Shown piece after piece: positions 24,901 through 34,855 of a DNA stretch of 64,000 bases; the stretch's first letter is position 1; each line of letters starts with the position of its first letter. Below the pieces are notes generated by a model. The model saw only the letters and a program-made list of their open reading frames with translations, was not told the origin of the DNA and ran no database searches. The position numbers and the translations under genes were made by a program. This DNA is from Cadophora sp. MPI-SDFR-AT-0126 (taxonomy: Eukaryota > Ascomycota > Leotiomycetes > Helotiales > Ploettnerulaceae). Where the stretch lies: NCBI GenBank assembly GCA_020747065.1, contig JAGMVK010000015.1, positions 124,001 through 188,000 on the forward strand. Direction: 5' to 3'.

Positions 24901-25439
24901 ATATGAATCACATGTTCGAGCCTGGAAACTGCGGTTCAGGTTGCAAGATTCCTCTCTTCGTTCATACGTTTCGCTTTGACGATAGCGACGAGCCGAATGG
25001 CTTCCATTGGTCTTCCGCCACAACAACAGGCTGGTTAGAGGAAGATTTGGTGTGGTACTACGAGCGTTTCTTCAATGGAAGCTTTGAGGGCGCTAGATGC
25101 TGGTACGAGTTCCCCGCATACAAGGCCCTGAGCGTGAAGATGGACAAATTGAACCAAGACAAGACTGCCAAAGGGAGAAGGTTTCGGAGATATTTTGGTT
25201 CTAGGACCGACAAGCAGGGCAAGATCCTGGACTCTAATTCCCCCGACAAGGATAGCGAAGATGTGTTTGAGAAGGATGGTATAAGGTTCGATGATGAAAT
25301 GAAGCCCATGATTACTGGCCTCATCTTCAAGGACATTTTTGAATCGATGTCAGACTTGGTGCCTGGTTTAGGGGAAGTCTTCGAGCAGAGGATGCATACT
25401 ATGTTTAGTCAGAGTATGATCGAGAACCTGATGGATTAA
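18965..25439 (+). CDS. SesA-NACHT NLR-like protein, 2,073 residues
   Basis: Exons 18965-19523, 19593-21005, 21098-22745, 22795-23876 and 23920-25439 keep one frame throughout. Residues 1-170 match the SesA-type N-terminal domain of fungal NLRs (SIISIVTAAKNIYDAAND, GLPKAFHKVAAKLP). The NACHT-type NTPase follows: P-loop GSPGCGKS near 252-259 and Walker B FIIVDGID near 358. The remaining about 1,500 residues show no ankyrin, TPR or canonical WD repeats; instead there are beta-strand-rich segments (LKFLSWNPSFD, AWALHPKLPLLAWLLPGHRL, AMFFSTDGRYLIVQ) that read like a degenerate propeller. Two cysteine clusters, CCCSTC and CYCEKC, lie near residues 1674 and 1785. Fungal NLRs sense non-self and trigger cell death. 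The fourth intron is only 43 nt. The first ATG in frame was taken as start. Confidence 0.87.
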
Positions 25440-27673
25440 ATCCATCATTCTGTCAGATTGCCAGTCTTTTGCACACAAATGTAAGCCGTCAGACGTGTTA
25501 TACAATATCTGTAAATCTTGCAAATTGTACATAAATAGTAGATCTCTACGTTAAATATATGCCTTGTTGAAGTTAAAGATTTTTGAGACCTACAAATTAA
25601 TGTTTAATCCCTGCTTTTCGCCTACCCTTATATTTCGCTTACCTTACTAATTTTGTTACTTGATTTTTAATATTTAATAATTGTACTTTATGTTAATTTT
25701 TATATAAGATATTATGGAGTTTGAATCTTCTTTTGATTTTGATTTTATAAGTCTAATTTAGTGCTTTTTAGTCGTAATATAAGCTTCTTTAATTATATAC
25801 AAGAGAAAATAAAGAGTAGAGGGTTTAGCGAGTGAAATTATTGAGTTAGAGATTAGTATTTCTGTGGGTCCATGGTGTTCGTTAGGAGTTGAGATATTTA
25901 GGTGTTTGTTTTAGCTTAATCAAGGCAACCTTCAAAAAAACCAACAAGACCCTGTCTCGCGGTCCCTGTGCTCCTGGTGCTCCTTGTTGACCTTGTAGAC
26001 CGGGTTGTCCGTGGAGTCCCGGTGTTCCCCGTTCTCCTCGCGCAGCAAAATGAAAAGTGGGTTGCTTGTCTCCAGATTTCATAGGCAGGAACGGGTTTCA
26101 ACGCCGCGCCTTCATAGGCTGCAACTGACCAGCGAGCCCAAATTAGGATTGTTTTTCCAAATGATTGGTCCTCTACGATGTAGTACGTTTCAGCCCTTGT
26201 ATCCTAACCCTCACCATCAACCGGTTTATCCTATTTCTGAAGCTGTCACAGCCCTTATGCTGATCAACTCTGCTGGTTCCATCGGGCATCACTGTCTAAC
26301 GGTTTGCTAGCCGCCGACCACATTACAAGCCTTTCCCTATCAGCGATATATTGGCTATGATGTATCCTTCACTTTCACCATCCTGTAGTTCACGCCGTAT
26401 TTCTCACCAACAGCCCATTATCACCAATTATTACAGCAATTCTTTCTTTGTAGCTTTAAATCACCAATCTCATTCGCTGTTATGGCTTCCTGCAAAACTT
26501 GTGGCTGTAAATGAAGCCGTTCCCAGCTCAGACAATTCCTTCAGTCAAAACTCCCCAATATCGAAGAGCTCATTTAAGAAGAGCTTGGATACACTAACAA
26601 GGATATCAATGCTCGACTCTTCTGCGCCCTATTTATGCGTGATGACATCTTACCAGATTACCAGACGGGAGCCGGTAAGGGATGAAGTCACGCTCAGGAA
26701 GCTGATGATAGAGTTTGCAAACAAGATGCCGGGGACTTCGGGAGATCATCCGGCTACATAACACTTGCCGCCCATTTCCCATGAGATATTTTGGCAGAAA
26801 CATGGCTGACATATGTTAATCTTGCACGAATGTGCACGAGCTGGCTTGCTACGCAATTGTTTCACTGCATCTTCCACCTACTTGGCCAATCGGGGGCGTG
26901 CCGTCTCTCTCCAAGGCACTCTCCTCCTTTTGGGATCCCGTCTGCGAAGTGAAGAAATCAGCCCCTCGAATCCTTGGTGCGGGGTTGGCCGAAATGAGTG
27001 TGCTCCTTGCGAATGTCTCTGTTTCCGCGGTTCGTCGATTATGTCCTTAGTTTCGATGAAGAGAAGCTGTCGCTTCCATTTGCGGAGAGGTGGTTCAACG
27101 GGGCTGGCCGGGAAGCTTCCAAGTGATGGCAACACCATTCCACGGCATTGTGAGTTGGCTCGGGCGGTAACACAAAGAATCGGGAACTCAAAAACAAAAG
27201 CTATCCGTGTCCTATTTATTGGTCAATGGCTATGTCATTCTTGTCAGCATCTGTTTTTGGATGGGTTTTGTCGTAGTGATCAAATAGGGGGCCCAAGCAC
27301 CCTTCCGTTCTAATCTCTAATTGACTACGGACAGCTTGGCCTTCCCCGGATTCACCACCATTGTCAATAGCTGCCTCAGCCGGTGTGGATGCGTTTTGGT
27401 GGGCGGATAGTGGCTTCTGAATTCATTCGAGCTGCAGTCGAGAAGCATTCCTTATCTAGTAAATAGTCAGACGTCAGTTCCACAATAAGGTGGGCTGGCG
27501 CGGTTTCGGTTAATTCTAGCCAAGCTGTAACATCTTAATTTTTATCGTCTTGCTAACTACTAGAAGAGCACAGGTAAAGACTTGGTGGCGAAAACCGATC
27601 ACTTATCACATTATGGCCATTGTACTTCGTACTCAGATATCAGAAAACGGTCCGAGTGGTGGAAGCCGCCTAT
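25440..27673. other. Gene-poor region between NACHT gene and MULE
   Basis: The first 450 bp are very AT-rich. From about 26000 to 27560 base composition returns to normal and several open frames of 60-166 codons overlap on both strands, but none shows a recognisable domain and plausible peptide segments jump between frames (for example FVDYVLSFDEEKLSLPF near 27030). This suggests decayed coding sequence of unknown origin. A collagen-like open frame lies near 25960-26037. Confidence 0.45.
25882..26082 (-). CDS. Short collagen-like open frame (doubtful gene)
   Basis: A leftward open frame of 66 codons contains about nine consecutive Gly-X-Y triplets (positions 26037-25960: GER GTP GLH GQP GLQ GQQ GAP GAQ GP) and then loses the pattern. 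There is no signal peptide, no convincing upstream exon, and the flanks look decayed. It may be a scrap of a larger collagen-repeat gene or a chance product of a GGN-rich tandem repeat. No function is proposed. Confidence 0.25.
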   Translation of the reverse strand: MKSGDKQPTFHFAARGERGTPGLHGQPGLQGQQGAPGAQGPRDRVLLVFLKVALIKLKQTPKYLNS

Positions 27674-27793
27674 TTGTTATTGGGGACGACTAAATCGGAT
27701 CCCTTATCGGCTAAATCGGAGCGCCAAGCTCCGGTACTGCTGTGCACAGCTACTAGCCACTCCACCTAATTTATATGGCCTTCTTAGTCGCTA

Positions 27794-28226
27794 ACGTGGT
27801 TTATCACCGAGTCGGACATATCACCGAGTCGGACAAAAAATTTACATACAAAAAACGTCCGTGCACCCTAGACAACTTCTTTAATTATTAATAAAAAGCT
27901 TAAATAATTTTTATATAATAAATTTAATAAATAAATATTTTATATTTCAAGTTTGATATAAATTCTATTAATAAATAAAAAGATATTAATAAAAAGATAA
28001 ATTACAAGGATTAAAATTAGCGTTATCTTAATTATATAATAAGTAATTAATAATTTTGAAAATTTTGAATTATAAGATGTTCTTTTATATTATAAATAAA
28101 TCAAGATCTAAATTTTAAGTAATTTTATTAATAATTAAAGAAGTTGTTTAGGGTGGCACGGACGTTTTTTGTATGTAAATTTTTTGTCCGACTCGGTGAT
28201 ATGTCCGACTCGGTGATAAACCACGT
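27794..28226. mobile_element. 433-bp foldback element (MITE) nested in the MULE
   Basis: The ends ACGTGGTTTATCACCGAGTC and their complement start arms of about 100 bp that are nearly identical and point inward. The element is flanked by TA at 27792-27793 and 28227-28228, fitting a Tc1/mariner-type TA duplication. Each arm contains a tandem repeat of TATCACCGAGTCGGACA. The centre is AT-rich with no coding capacity. Near-identity of the arms suggests insertion after most of the RIP damage to the host MULE. Confidence 0.85.
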
Positions 28227-28469
28227 TATACATAAATCGAATAATTAATTCTTTGAATTCTTGACTACCTATTTATTCCATTCAAACTCGCTATCTTAAG
28301 TATATACTTTGTACTTAAGTAATTTAATATCATTCTTTATTGCCTTAATAGCGATTTTAGTAGTACTTTTTATAGAATTGTTTTTAAAAAGAGATGAAAC
28401 CCTGTGTATATACTCCCGCTCTTTACTTATCCCTAGCTTGTATAGATCTTTATATTTATTCTATAGTTT

Positions 28470-30587
28470 TTATATTACTAGGGAAGTACTTAATAACTTA
28501 ATTAGAGTGGAAACGCTCTTGGAAGATAATGAAGAAGGTACTGTAAGGGTAGCTAGCGCTGTGGAAGGTAGAGGTACGAAATCGTTAAGAAAAGAAGAGG
28601 TTTCCCTGGCTTTCTTAAATACTAAGAGCAGTTGTTTTATACTCGATTTTACCCTCTTTAAGGCTCTTCCTAGAGCACCCTTCGGCCTACCACGAGAGTA
28701 GATTACTAAAGGATTTAGTACTGCCCGGGGTATAAGATCCGTCTTAAAAGAAGCTATTGCCTTTGGCCTATTATAGTACTAATAGGCATAAATATCACTG
28801 AGTAGGATAACGCTAGTACCTTATTTCCGCTTCTAAATAGTGTGGAAATATAGTAGGCCTATAGCTTTCTATACTATATAATTGCAAGTGGATTCTGGAG
28901 CTATATTATTCGCTGGTAACTTAGCCTCTTCTTATATAATCTTCAATAACGCGAAGGCATAAATATATTATTTAACAGTAGTAAAGAATAGTAAATTAAT
29001 ACTATATTTAAGCCGAAGTTATTACTATACTATCGACGCTTTAATACCAGATTATTATATAGGCTAAAAATTAAGTAATCTATTAAAAACACCTTTCAAA
29101 TCTCCAAAACCTCGCTATAAATAATTCTTTAATATAGTATAGTAACCTTTAATTAGTAACGTAGTTGTAATACCAAAATTAAGGTATTAATTAACCTAAA
29201 ATTTAACTAGCTTCTCTCTCTAGAGGAGCTAAGTACTCTCGCAGTAACTTAAGGCTGCCGGAGAGTACAATTACCGTATTCTTTAGAGAGCCTTATTGTA
29301 CTAAGATAAAGTTATATTGGAAAGTAGTATATTCTAGTCTATAAGGAATACTTAGAAAGAGGGGTAGCGACGGTAGTTCCTATCCTTCTGCTTTACTGGC
29401 CCTGGGAAATGCTTCTTTATCTTAGCTAAGACGTTTATATTAACGTGCTAATAGTAAAGGAAGTGTTTTAACGCCGGAAACAATGTTTCTAAGTACTTAA
29501 TAAGAGCTAATTCTCTATTAGTTACTATAGAAAGTAGCTGGAGAATAGCGTTTTCGTGTATAACCTTCCGTAAGTAATTAATCGCTTAAGCGTAGTTGTT
29601 TTACCTCTCGGAAGACAGAAATATAAGACTAACTTGAATTACCTTATTTCCTTTTGTAATTGCGTAAATATTCAGTAACGGCATGTTGAATCAGTTGGTT
29701 TTATACGTAGAATCGAGGAGTAAGACATTAGAATACTTCTGATATAGGCGGAGAGCAGTAGGGTGGACGAAGAAGAGAGATATGAGAGCATTTGAATCGA
29801 AGTTAGTTTTATATAATAAGTTAAAGCCTTTAATTTGAAGCTCCTATAAGAGATAGTTAGAATTATATTAAAGTACGGAATCTAGAGGAGGATCATATAT
29901 ATTTAGTAGCTACTCTACTAGAGATTAACTATCTAATTAAAAAAAACATGCTTAGTATAAGATATTACTAATATCTTTAGTATTTAAGAGATTCGTCGGA
30001 AAATCTATACGTAGAGTAAGTACGATCTAATTTGACCCTATTCCTAAAGAGGAGTATTTAATCACGGCAGTACGAATCTCTAGCGTACTAGAAGCCTTTC
30101 TGTGTGTAAGATAGGCGGAAGGAGCTGCTAAAGAGCTATAATTATATATTCCTTTTATCACAGATAACTTCTAAGCTCCTATAAAGAGCCTTAACTTAAC
30201 TCTTATCTTATAACTACACTTCTTTATACTTGTATTTAGTTATTAACGCAATTAAGTAACCTCTAAGTACTTTCCCTTCGAGTCGTACTCGCTACTTCAA
30301 TTATAAAAGTAGAGCTTTTTATAAGTCTTCCCTTCTTATTTCTTAAAACAATAACTATAAGTTGCGGCATGTACTTAAATAGCAGTAAAACAGGCCTCTG
30401 GAGAGGGGTAAGTTACTTCTGAAGGCGGTAGTCCGTAAGCTGAAGGTTGCTCTACCTCAGGAGGAAGAGGAAGTGGCGTTGAAGTAGAGGAAAATGCCAT
30501 AGTTACGTTAAGAGAGGTTAGGAATAGCTTCAATTCAAGTAGAGGATTTTCATCTTTACAAGACTGCAGAGTTACTAACGAGGCCAC
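28470..30587 (-). pseudogene. MULE transposase pseudogene
   Basis: The N-terminal about 70 codons are intact (from a Met at 30587, or more likely 30500, MAFSSTS). They lead into a FAR1-like zinc-binding region (YPSPEACFTAI, then KTYKKLYFYN and EYDSKGKY). Near 29740-29640 the MULE catalytic block NVLLLDSTYKTN-stop-FNMPLLNIYAI is readable, with the first catalytic Asp kept. Near 28697-28669 the basic tail SRGRPKGALG is readable. Stops interrupt all but the ends, mostly at positions where Gln or Trp is expected, matching C-to-T changes on either strand. It is non-functional. Confidence 0.85.
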
Positions 30588-30686
30588 ACAAAATTAGTGA
30601 GGTTGTTAGGAGCCCCGCAGCGGTGCCGGAGCTTGGCGCTCCGATTTAGCCGATAAGGGATCCGATTTAGTCGTCCCCTTGTTATT

Positions 30687-31110
30687 TTCCTTTTTGGGGG
30701 GGAGGGGGGCTGTGCGCCGCGCCTTCCCCACCAACCTCATTGAACCACACCTCTGCTAGATGAAGGAAATCCGTCGCCTAGGGGAGGTGGCACTGCACCA
30801 ATTGGCCAAATCCAAAAGATGGGCTATGAAACAATTCCCCGGCAAATCCTCCCTGCGAAAGTCTTCAAAGGAAATTTGCTGGCTGTACGAAAAAGTTCGT
30901 GATCTGTCATTGTGAAAGCCCCATATTGCTTTTCGTTCCCAAGGTTATCGCTAGACTTAATTACCTTCAAACACAGCTCTTTCCATTATTCTGATATTGA
31001 ATCAATCCCTTCCACTTATAAATCGTGAGATTTCCTACCTTTTCCATCTGACTTGTCGCAACACGCATCTCTTCTCGCTTTCACTTCTGTCCTTTTCCTT
31101 CCCCGATACT
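30687..31110. other. Intergenic region with MULE flank and GPCR-like gene promoter
   Basis: About 420 bp. It begins with a G-run (GGGGGGGAGGGGGGC) just after the MULE target duplication and ends in a pyrimidine-rich leader before the ATG of the membrane protein. No gene is seen. Confidence 0.5.
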
Positions 31111-32498
31111 ATGTCTCAGGAAATCGTCGGAGTAGGTCCACCACCGCCGGGAGTAACTCCAAACTTCAAGAATCCGGAGAATCATACGCATCATCTTATT
31201 GTTGCATGTATTATATGTCAATTACTCTCAACTTCAGCTATCCTGTTACGATTGTATACAAGATATGTTATTACCAGGGTCGTTGGAATGGAAGACTGTG
31301 CGTACCGCTCTAAATTCCAGTGATATGCATAACTAATCTGGTAGATACGATTTTGTTCGCTTGGGTATGACCTTCTTTAACCAACATTTGTTAGCTGCTC
31401 ACGTTGCCTGAAGGTCCTTTCCTGGATAATGTCTGGCCTTTTTATTCGCCGTAAGTAGTGATCCTATCATTGTGTAATAAGTTAATTAAACATTGTTCTA
31501 GTGACAAGTTACGGTCTAGGCATTCACGTATGGGATATCCCCTTTGCTGTGTTTAATATAAACTACATGCGGGTTCGTATATCCTTATGCCTAACATCTA
31601 TAAGTTTGAGAGTACTACGCTAATTTTAGTTTTACTCAGTTGGGGCACATTTCCGCTCTATTCTATGGCTTCTCAACCATGTTCACGAAGTTGTCGATGC
31701 TCCTATTCTTCTTGCGAATCACACCATCTCCGCTGTTTAGGGGAACGGTCTACGTTGCCATGGTTATTGTGGTTATATACAGCGTTGTCGGATCCTTGGA
31801 GTTTACATATGCCTGCCGACCACTAGAGAAAATTTGGGACTTCACCATTACACACGGCTCCTGCATTTCTATATACGCTGTTCCTATTTTCAATGCTGCT
31901 GCTAATTCTGCTACCGACCTCGCCATTCTCCTCCTTCCAATTCCAATGCTCAAGAACTTACAACTCCCCTTCCGCCAGAAACTTGCAGCTGGTCTGATTT
32001 TAGCCCTCGGAGGATTGTATCTGACCCTTCCTCTATCTGGAATCTTCGTTGGCTAACGGGTAATAGTGTGTTTTCCATAAGTATTGTGAGGCTAAAATTT
32101 GCTATTGGCATGGCCTCTATGACTGATCCTACCTGGGAGAGTTACCGCATAATTATCCAGATGTGAGTAGCTCTCTTGTGAGTATAATATAAGTCTCAGT
32201 AATGTTGCTAATATTATATAGGCTTGTCGAGCTCAATATTTCTATAACATGTGCATGCTTGACACATATCAAGCCCTTCCTCAGACGATATACCCCCAAG
32301 GTGCTTGGGACTACGTTTTCTGCTACCAGCGGTAAGACTGGGACGGATCAAAGGTCCCACTTCCGATCGATCCCAGAGAGGCATGAGGACGAACAACAGT
32401 TGAATCGGGAAGGAAGTAGCTGTACCGGCAGCATCCCATTAGAGGATTACAGATCGGAACGCTCTGAATGTGGGAAACCAGCATCAACGTCGGGTTGA
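31111..32498 (+). CDS. PTH11-like seven-TM protein, fungal rhodopsin-type domain
   Basis: Seven exons: 31111-31297, 31345-31364, 31414-31450, 31502-31572, 31640-32016, 32067-32162 and 32222-32498. All phases agree and give 354 residues. The chain has about seven hydrophobic segments, starting with LIVACIICQLLSTSAILLRL. Family landmarks are MEDYTILFAW, TSYGLGIHVWDIP, MFTKLSMLLFFLRI, the NSATDLAILLLPIPML helix, ALGGFVFSISIVRL and WESYRIIIQMLVELNISITCACL. The cytosolic tail is hydrophilic. Relatives include the Pth11 class of fungal surface receptors, but no CFEM domain precedes this one. Exon 2 is only 20 nt. Ligand and coupling are unknown. The ATG was taken because the usual hydrophilic N-terminus follows it. 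Confidence 0.88.
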
Positions 32499-33574
32499 GT
32501 AGGGGGCATTTCATATACACGCTGTGGAGTTGCTACGAGCAGGGAAATATTTCAGTTACGGGATGATTTTTATGTATCTACTAAGGGAGGTCGGTATACT
32601 TCCGTACAGGCCCCGCTGGCCTCCCGGCACTTCATGACTTTGTTTCTCAGTTGCACAACCGTACATTCACCAGAGGGGGCTTAAAACGGGCTGCCAGCGC
32701 TCCGGATGCGGATATGCAACCAAATTGATTAGATTTTTCAGGTGATAATGCATTCAATCGGTGGAACTTTCAATTTTCGACGAATTGATTTTTGTGAGGG
32801 GGTTAAATACAAGTTCTTGAGAATAGATGCTGTACCTGACATTACCGGAAGAACCCTGTAATCGTATCCCCCGGCCTTTTCGGTGGTAAATATCGCAAAC
32901 ACGGTCAACGTCAGCTGACTTGATCATAATCGATCAATATGACGAGGCAAAACTGGATCCCTCAGCTAAGATTGCCAAGATACATCTTGCTAGTTTGAAA
33001 GGTCTAACAGGAGCGTAAATACTCCCGGCTGGAAAGTGGTGCTGCCTAGTTTCTTCATAAGGGACCATGTGATCCTTCTGGCCTAGGACCATACCATACA
33101 GGCGCATATGTAGCAACGAGTCTCTTGATCAAATCAACCTTGTCGGTCTCGTGAAAGGAGGATCGGAGGTAGTCTCCGCCATGGCGATGTTTGGCCTCCC
33201 AGGACTCATTGTGTTTCCGTATCCATATACCGTTCTTCGACAGTTGATTGGCAGAATCGAAATATTCGTCTTGGAAGCGCTCTGTGCGCTGATGACAGAG
33301 GGTTCGGAAGGGGAGGCTTCCACGGTTCGTTCGAAAGCTACTTGCAGCGGCCGCTGAGCAGACTTGTGCTTGTCACACCTGTGGCTGTGCAAGGTCTTGG
33401 CAAGCGGCCGTCAACTCAACCTTGGCTACTCTATGCCCTCACCATGAACCAACTCACCTCTTGTAGATTCGCCACCTCACAAATAAAGTCGTCAACTTCT
33501 TCGGGCATTTAATTCACTGCTAATACAAACACTACTTGCTGTATAATGCGAGCTGAAATCTAACAATTGCAATA
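32499..33574. other. Intergenic region, no gene assigned
   Basis: About 1.1 kb between convergent genes. A leftward open frame at 33129-33392 contains RTVYGYGNTMSPGRPNIAMA, which looks protein-like, but I recognise no family and find no supporting exons. The rest holds nothing I can name. Confidence 0.45.
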
Positions 33575-34855
33575 CTATGCCTGCCACACAAGGTGTGTAA
33601 AATCTTCAATGTCCTGCAACATGTCCATCGGTCTCTCTATAGCTGCAAAATGGCCACCCTTGTCATGTTTTCGATAAAATACCAAATTCCCTTGCTTTGC
33701 AATCGCACTTTGAAAACCGGGCATTATTTCACCCGTGAACCAGGAGAACCCGAGAGGTTTGATGACGTAGGGAAAGTCCGGCAAAGGTTCGGCGGACTTG
33801 TTAAAACTTGCCTGATAAGGGTAGATGGAGCGCGGGAAACTGTCTGTAAACCAGTAGAGTGAGACGTTGGTTAAAATTTCGTCGAGAGAGGGAGTCTGGT
33901 CAGACCACTCTAGAAACTTTTCACCGATCCTTGAGAAGGTGTTAGTGAATGCTGGAGCGATCAAAGGAGCACCTCTGGAAATAACTTACCATGCCAAAAG
34001 GGAGAGTGGGTTTGAATTGATGGCAAATGCAATCGTCGCTGGACGAGTACCGTGTTCGATGGCATAGCCGTTGCCTTCCCGTGCCCACAATTTGTACCTC
34101 TCTATGACTTTCTTTTCAAAGTCGGACAACTCCTTCCCGTTTGAACTCTCTTCGGGGATGGAGAAGGAGGGGAAGAAGTTTACTGCGAGAATTTTTTAGC
34201 CCTCTGTTCTTTCTGCATGAACAATGTCAAACGACTTACAATGCAAAGCGACACATTGCTCATAGCTAACTGCCATGGTTGTCGCAAGGAAACTGCCCAC
34301 ATCTCCACCATGCGCAATGTACCTCTCGAAACCCAGCTCTAGCATCAACGTGTGCAAGACCCGGGCTGAATCTGGCACCCGCCATTCCTTGTCAAGAAGG
34401 CCTCCACCGCTGAGTGTATATCCTGGAACCGACGGGATGATGATATGATACGGCAGGTCTTTCGGCAAATATTTCTCTCTTAACAGACTCGCCATGGGGA
34501 GAAATTCAAGGAAGCTACCTGGCCAGCCATGGAGCAAAGTGATGGGGACGGCATCTTCCCTCTCGGAAAATAAGGCTACAAAATGAACAGTAAGGCCTTC
34601 TATTTCGACAGTGTAATTGGGAAACGAGTTGATGTGCTTTTCTTGAGCTCGCCAGTCGTACTCATGAAGCCAATAGTCTTTCGTCTTGGTGATCCACTCG
34701 TGCGTAATGCCAAACTTGGGTTTGTTTTGTTCAGAGGCTTCATAGGTCAGAGGACCGATACGGGATAGTTCTAGGAGCTGCGTAAACTTGGCATAATCCT
34801 CATTCAGAATGTCAAGTGTAAATGGTTTGATGGAGCTGGGAGGTGTGTAGGGCAT
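33575..34855 (-). CDS. Epoxide hydrolase, alpha/beta-hydrolase fold with EHN domain
   Basis: Exons 34855-34240, 34182-33990 and 33929-33575 give 387 residues, the usual length for this class. The N-terminal EHN segment (PFTLDILNEDYAKFTQLLELSRI) is followed by the oxyanion loop HGWPGS at 109-114, the nucleophile elbow HGGDVGS with Asp185, and the catalytic His363 in DKGGHFAA. It should hydrolyse epoxides to diols through an ester on Asp185. There is no signal peptide. The elbow usually reads GGDWGS; here Val replaces Trp. The start is at MPYTPPSS, where family homology begins; an in-frame ATG at 34939 would add 28 unlikely residues. Candidate partners nearby are a dead P450 and no other pathway gene. 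Confidence 0.92.

Larger units (their letters stand above)
27682..30678 (-). mobile_element. Mutator-like (MULE) DNA transposon, RIP-damaged
   Basis: The element is 2,997 bp and bounded by perfect 53-bp terminal inverted repeats (27682-27734 and 30626-30678) that begin GGGGACGACTAAATCGG. It is flanked by an identical 8-bp direct repeat, TTGTTATT, at 27674-27681 and 30679-30686. Inside, the leftward strand encodes a MULE-type transposase with many TAA/TAG codons. Long TIRs and an 8-bp target duplication fit the Mutator superfamily (usual range 8-11 bp). A foldback element sits near the left end. The interior is much more AT-rich than the TIRs. Confidence 0.9.

Noticed and set aside
26351..26761. 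136-codon rightward open frame
   Set aside because: Protein-like in places but no recognised domain, and neighbouring peptide segments switch frames; treated as decayed sequence.
28309..28701. 130-codon rightward open frame in the MULE
   Set aside because: It is antisense to the transposase tail (SRGRPKGALG on the other strand).
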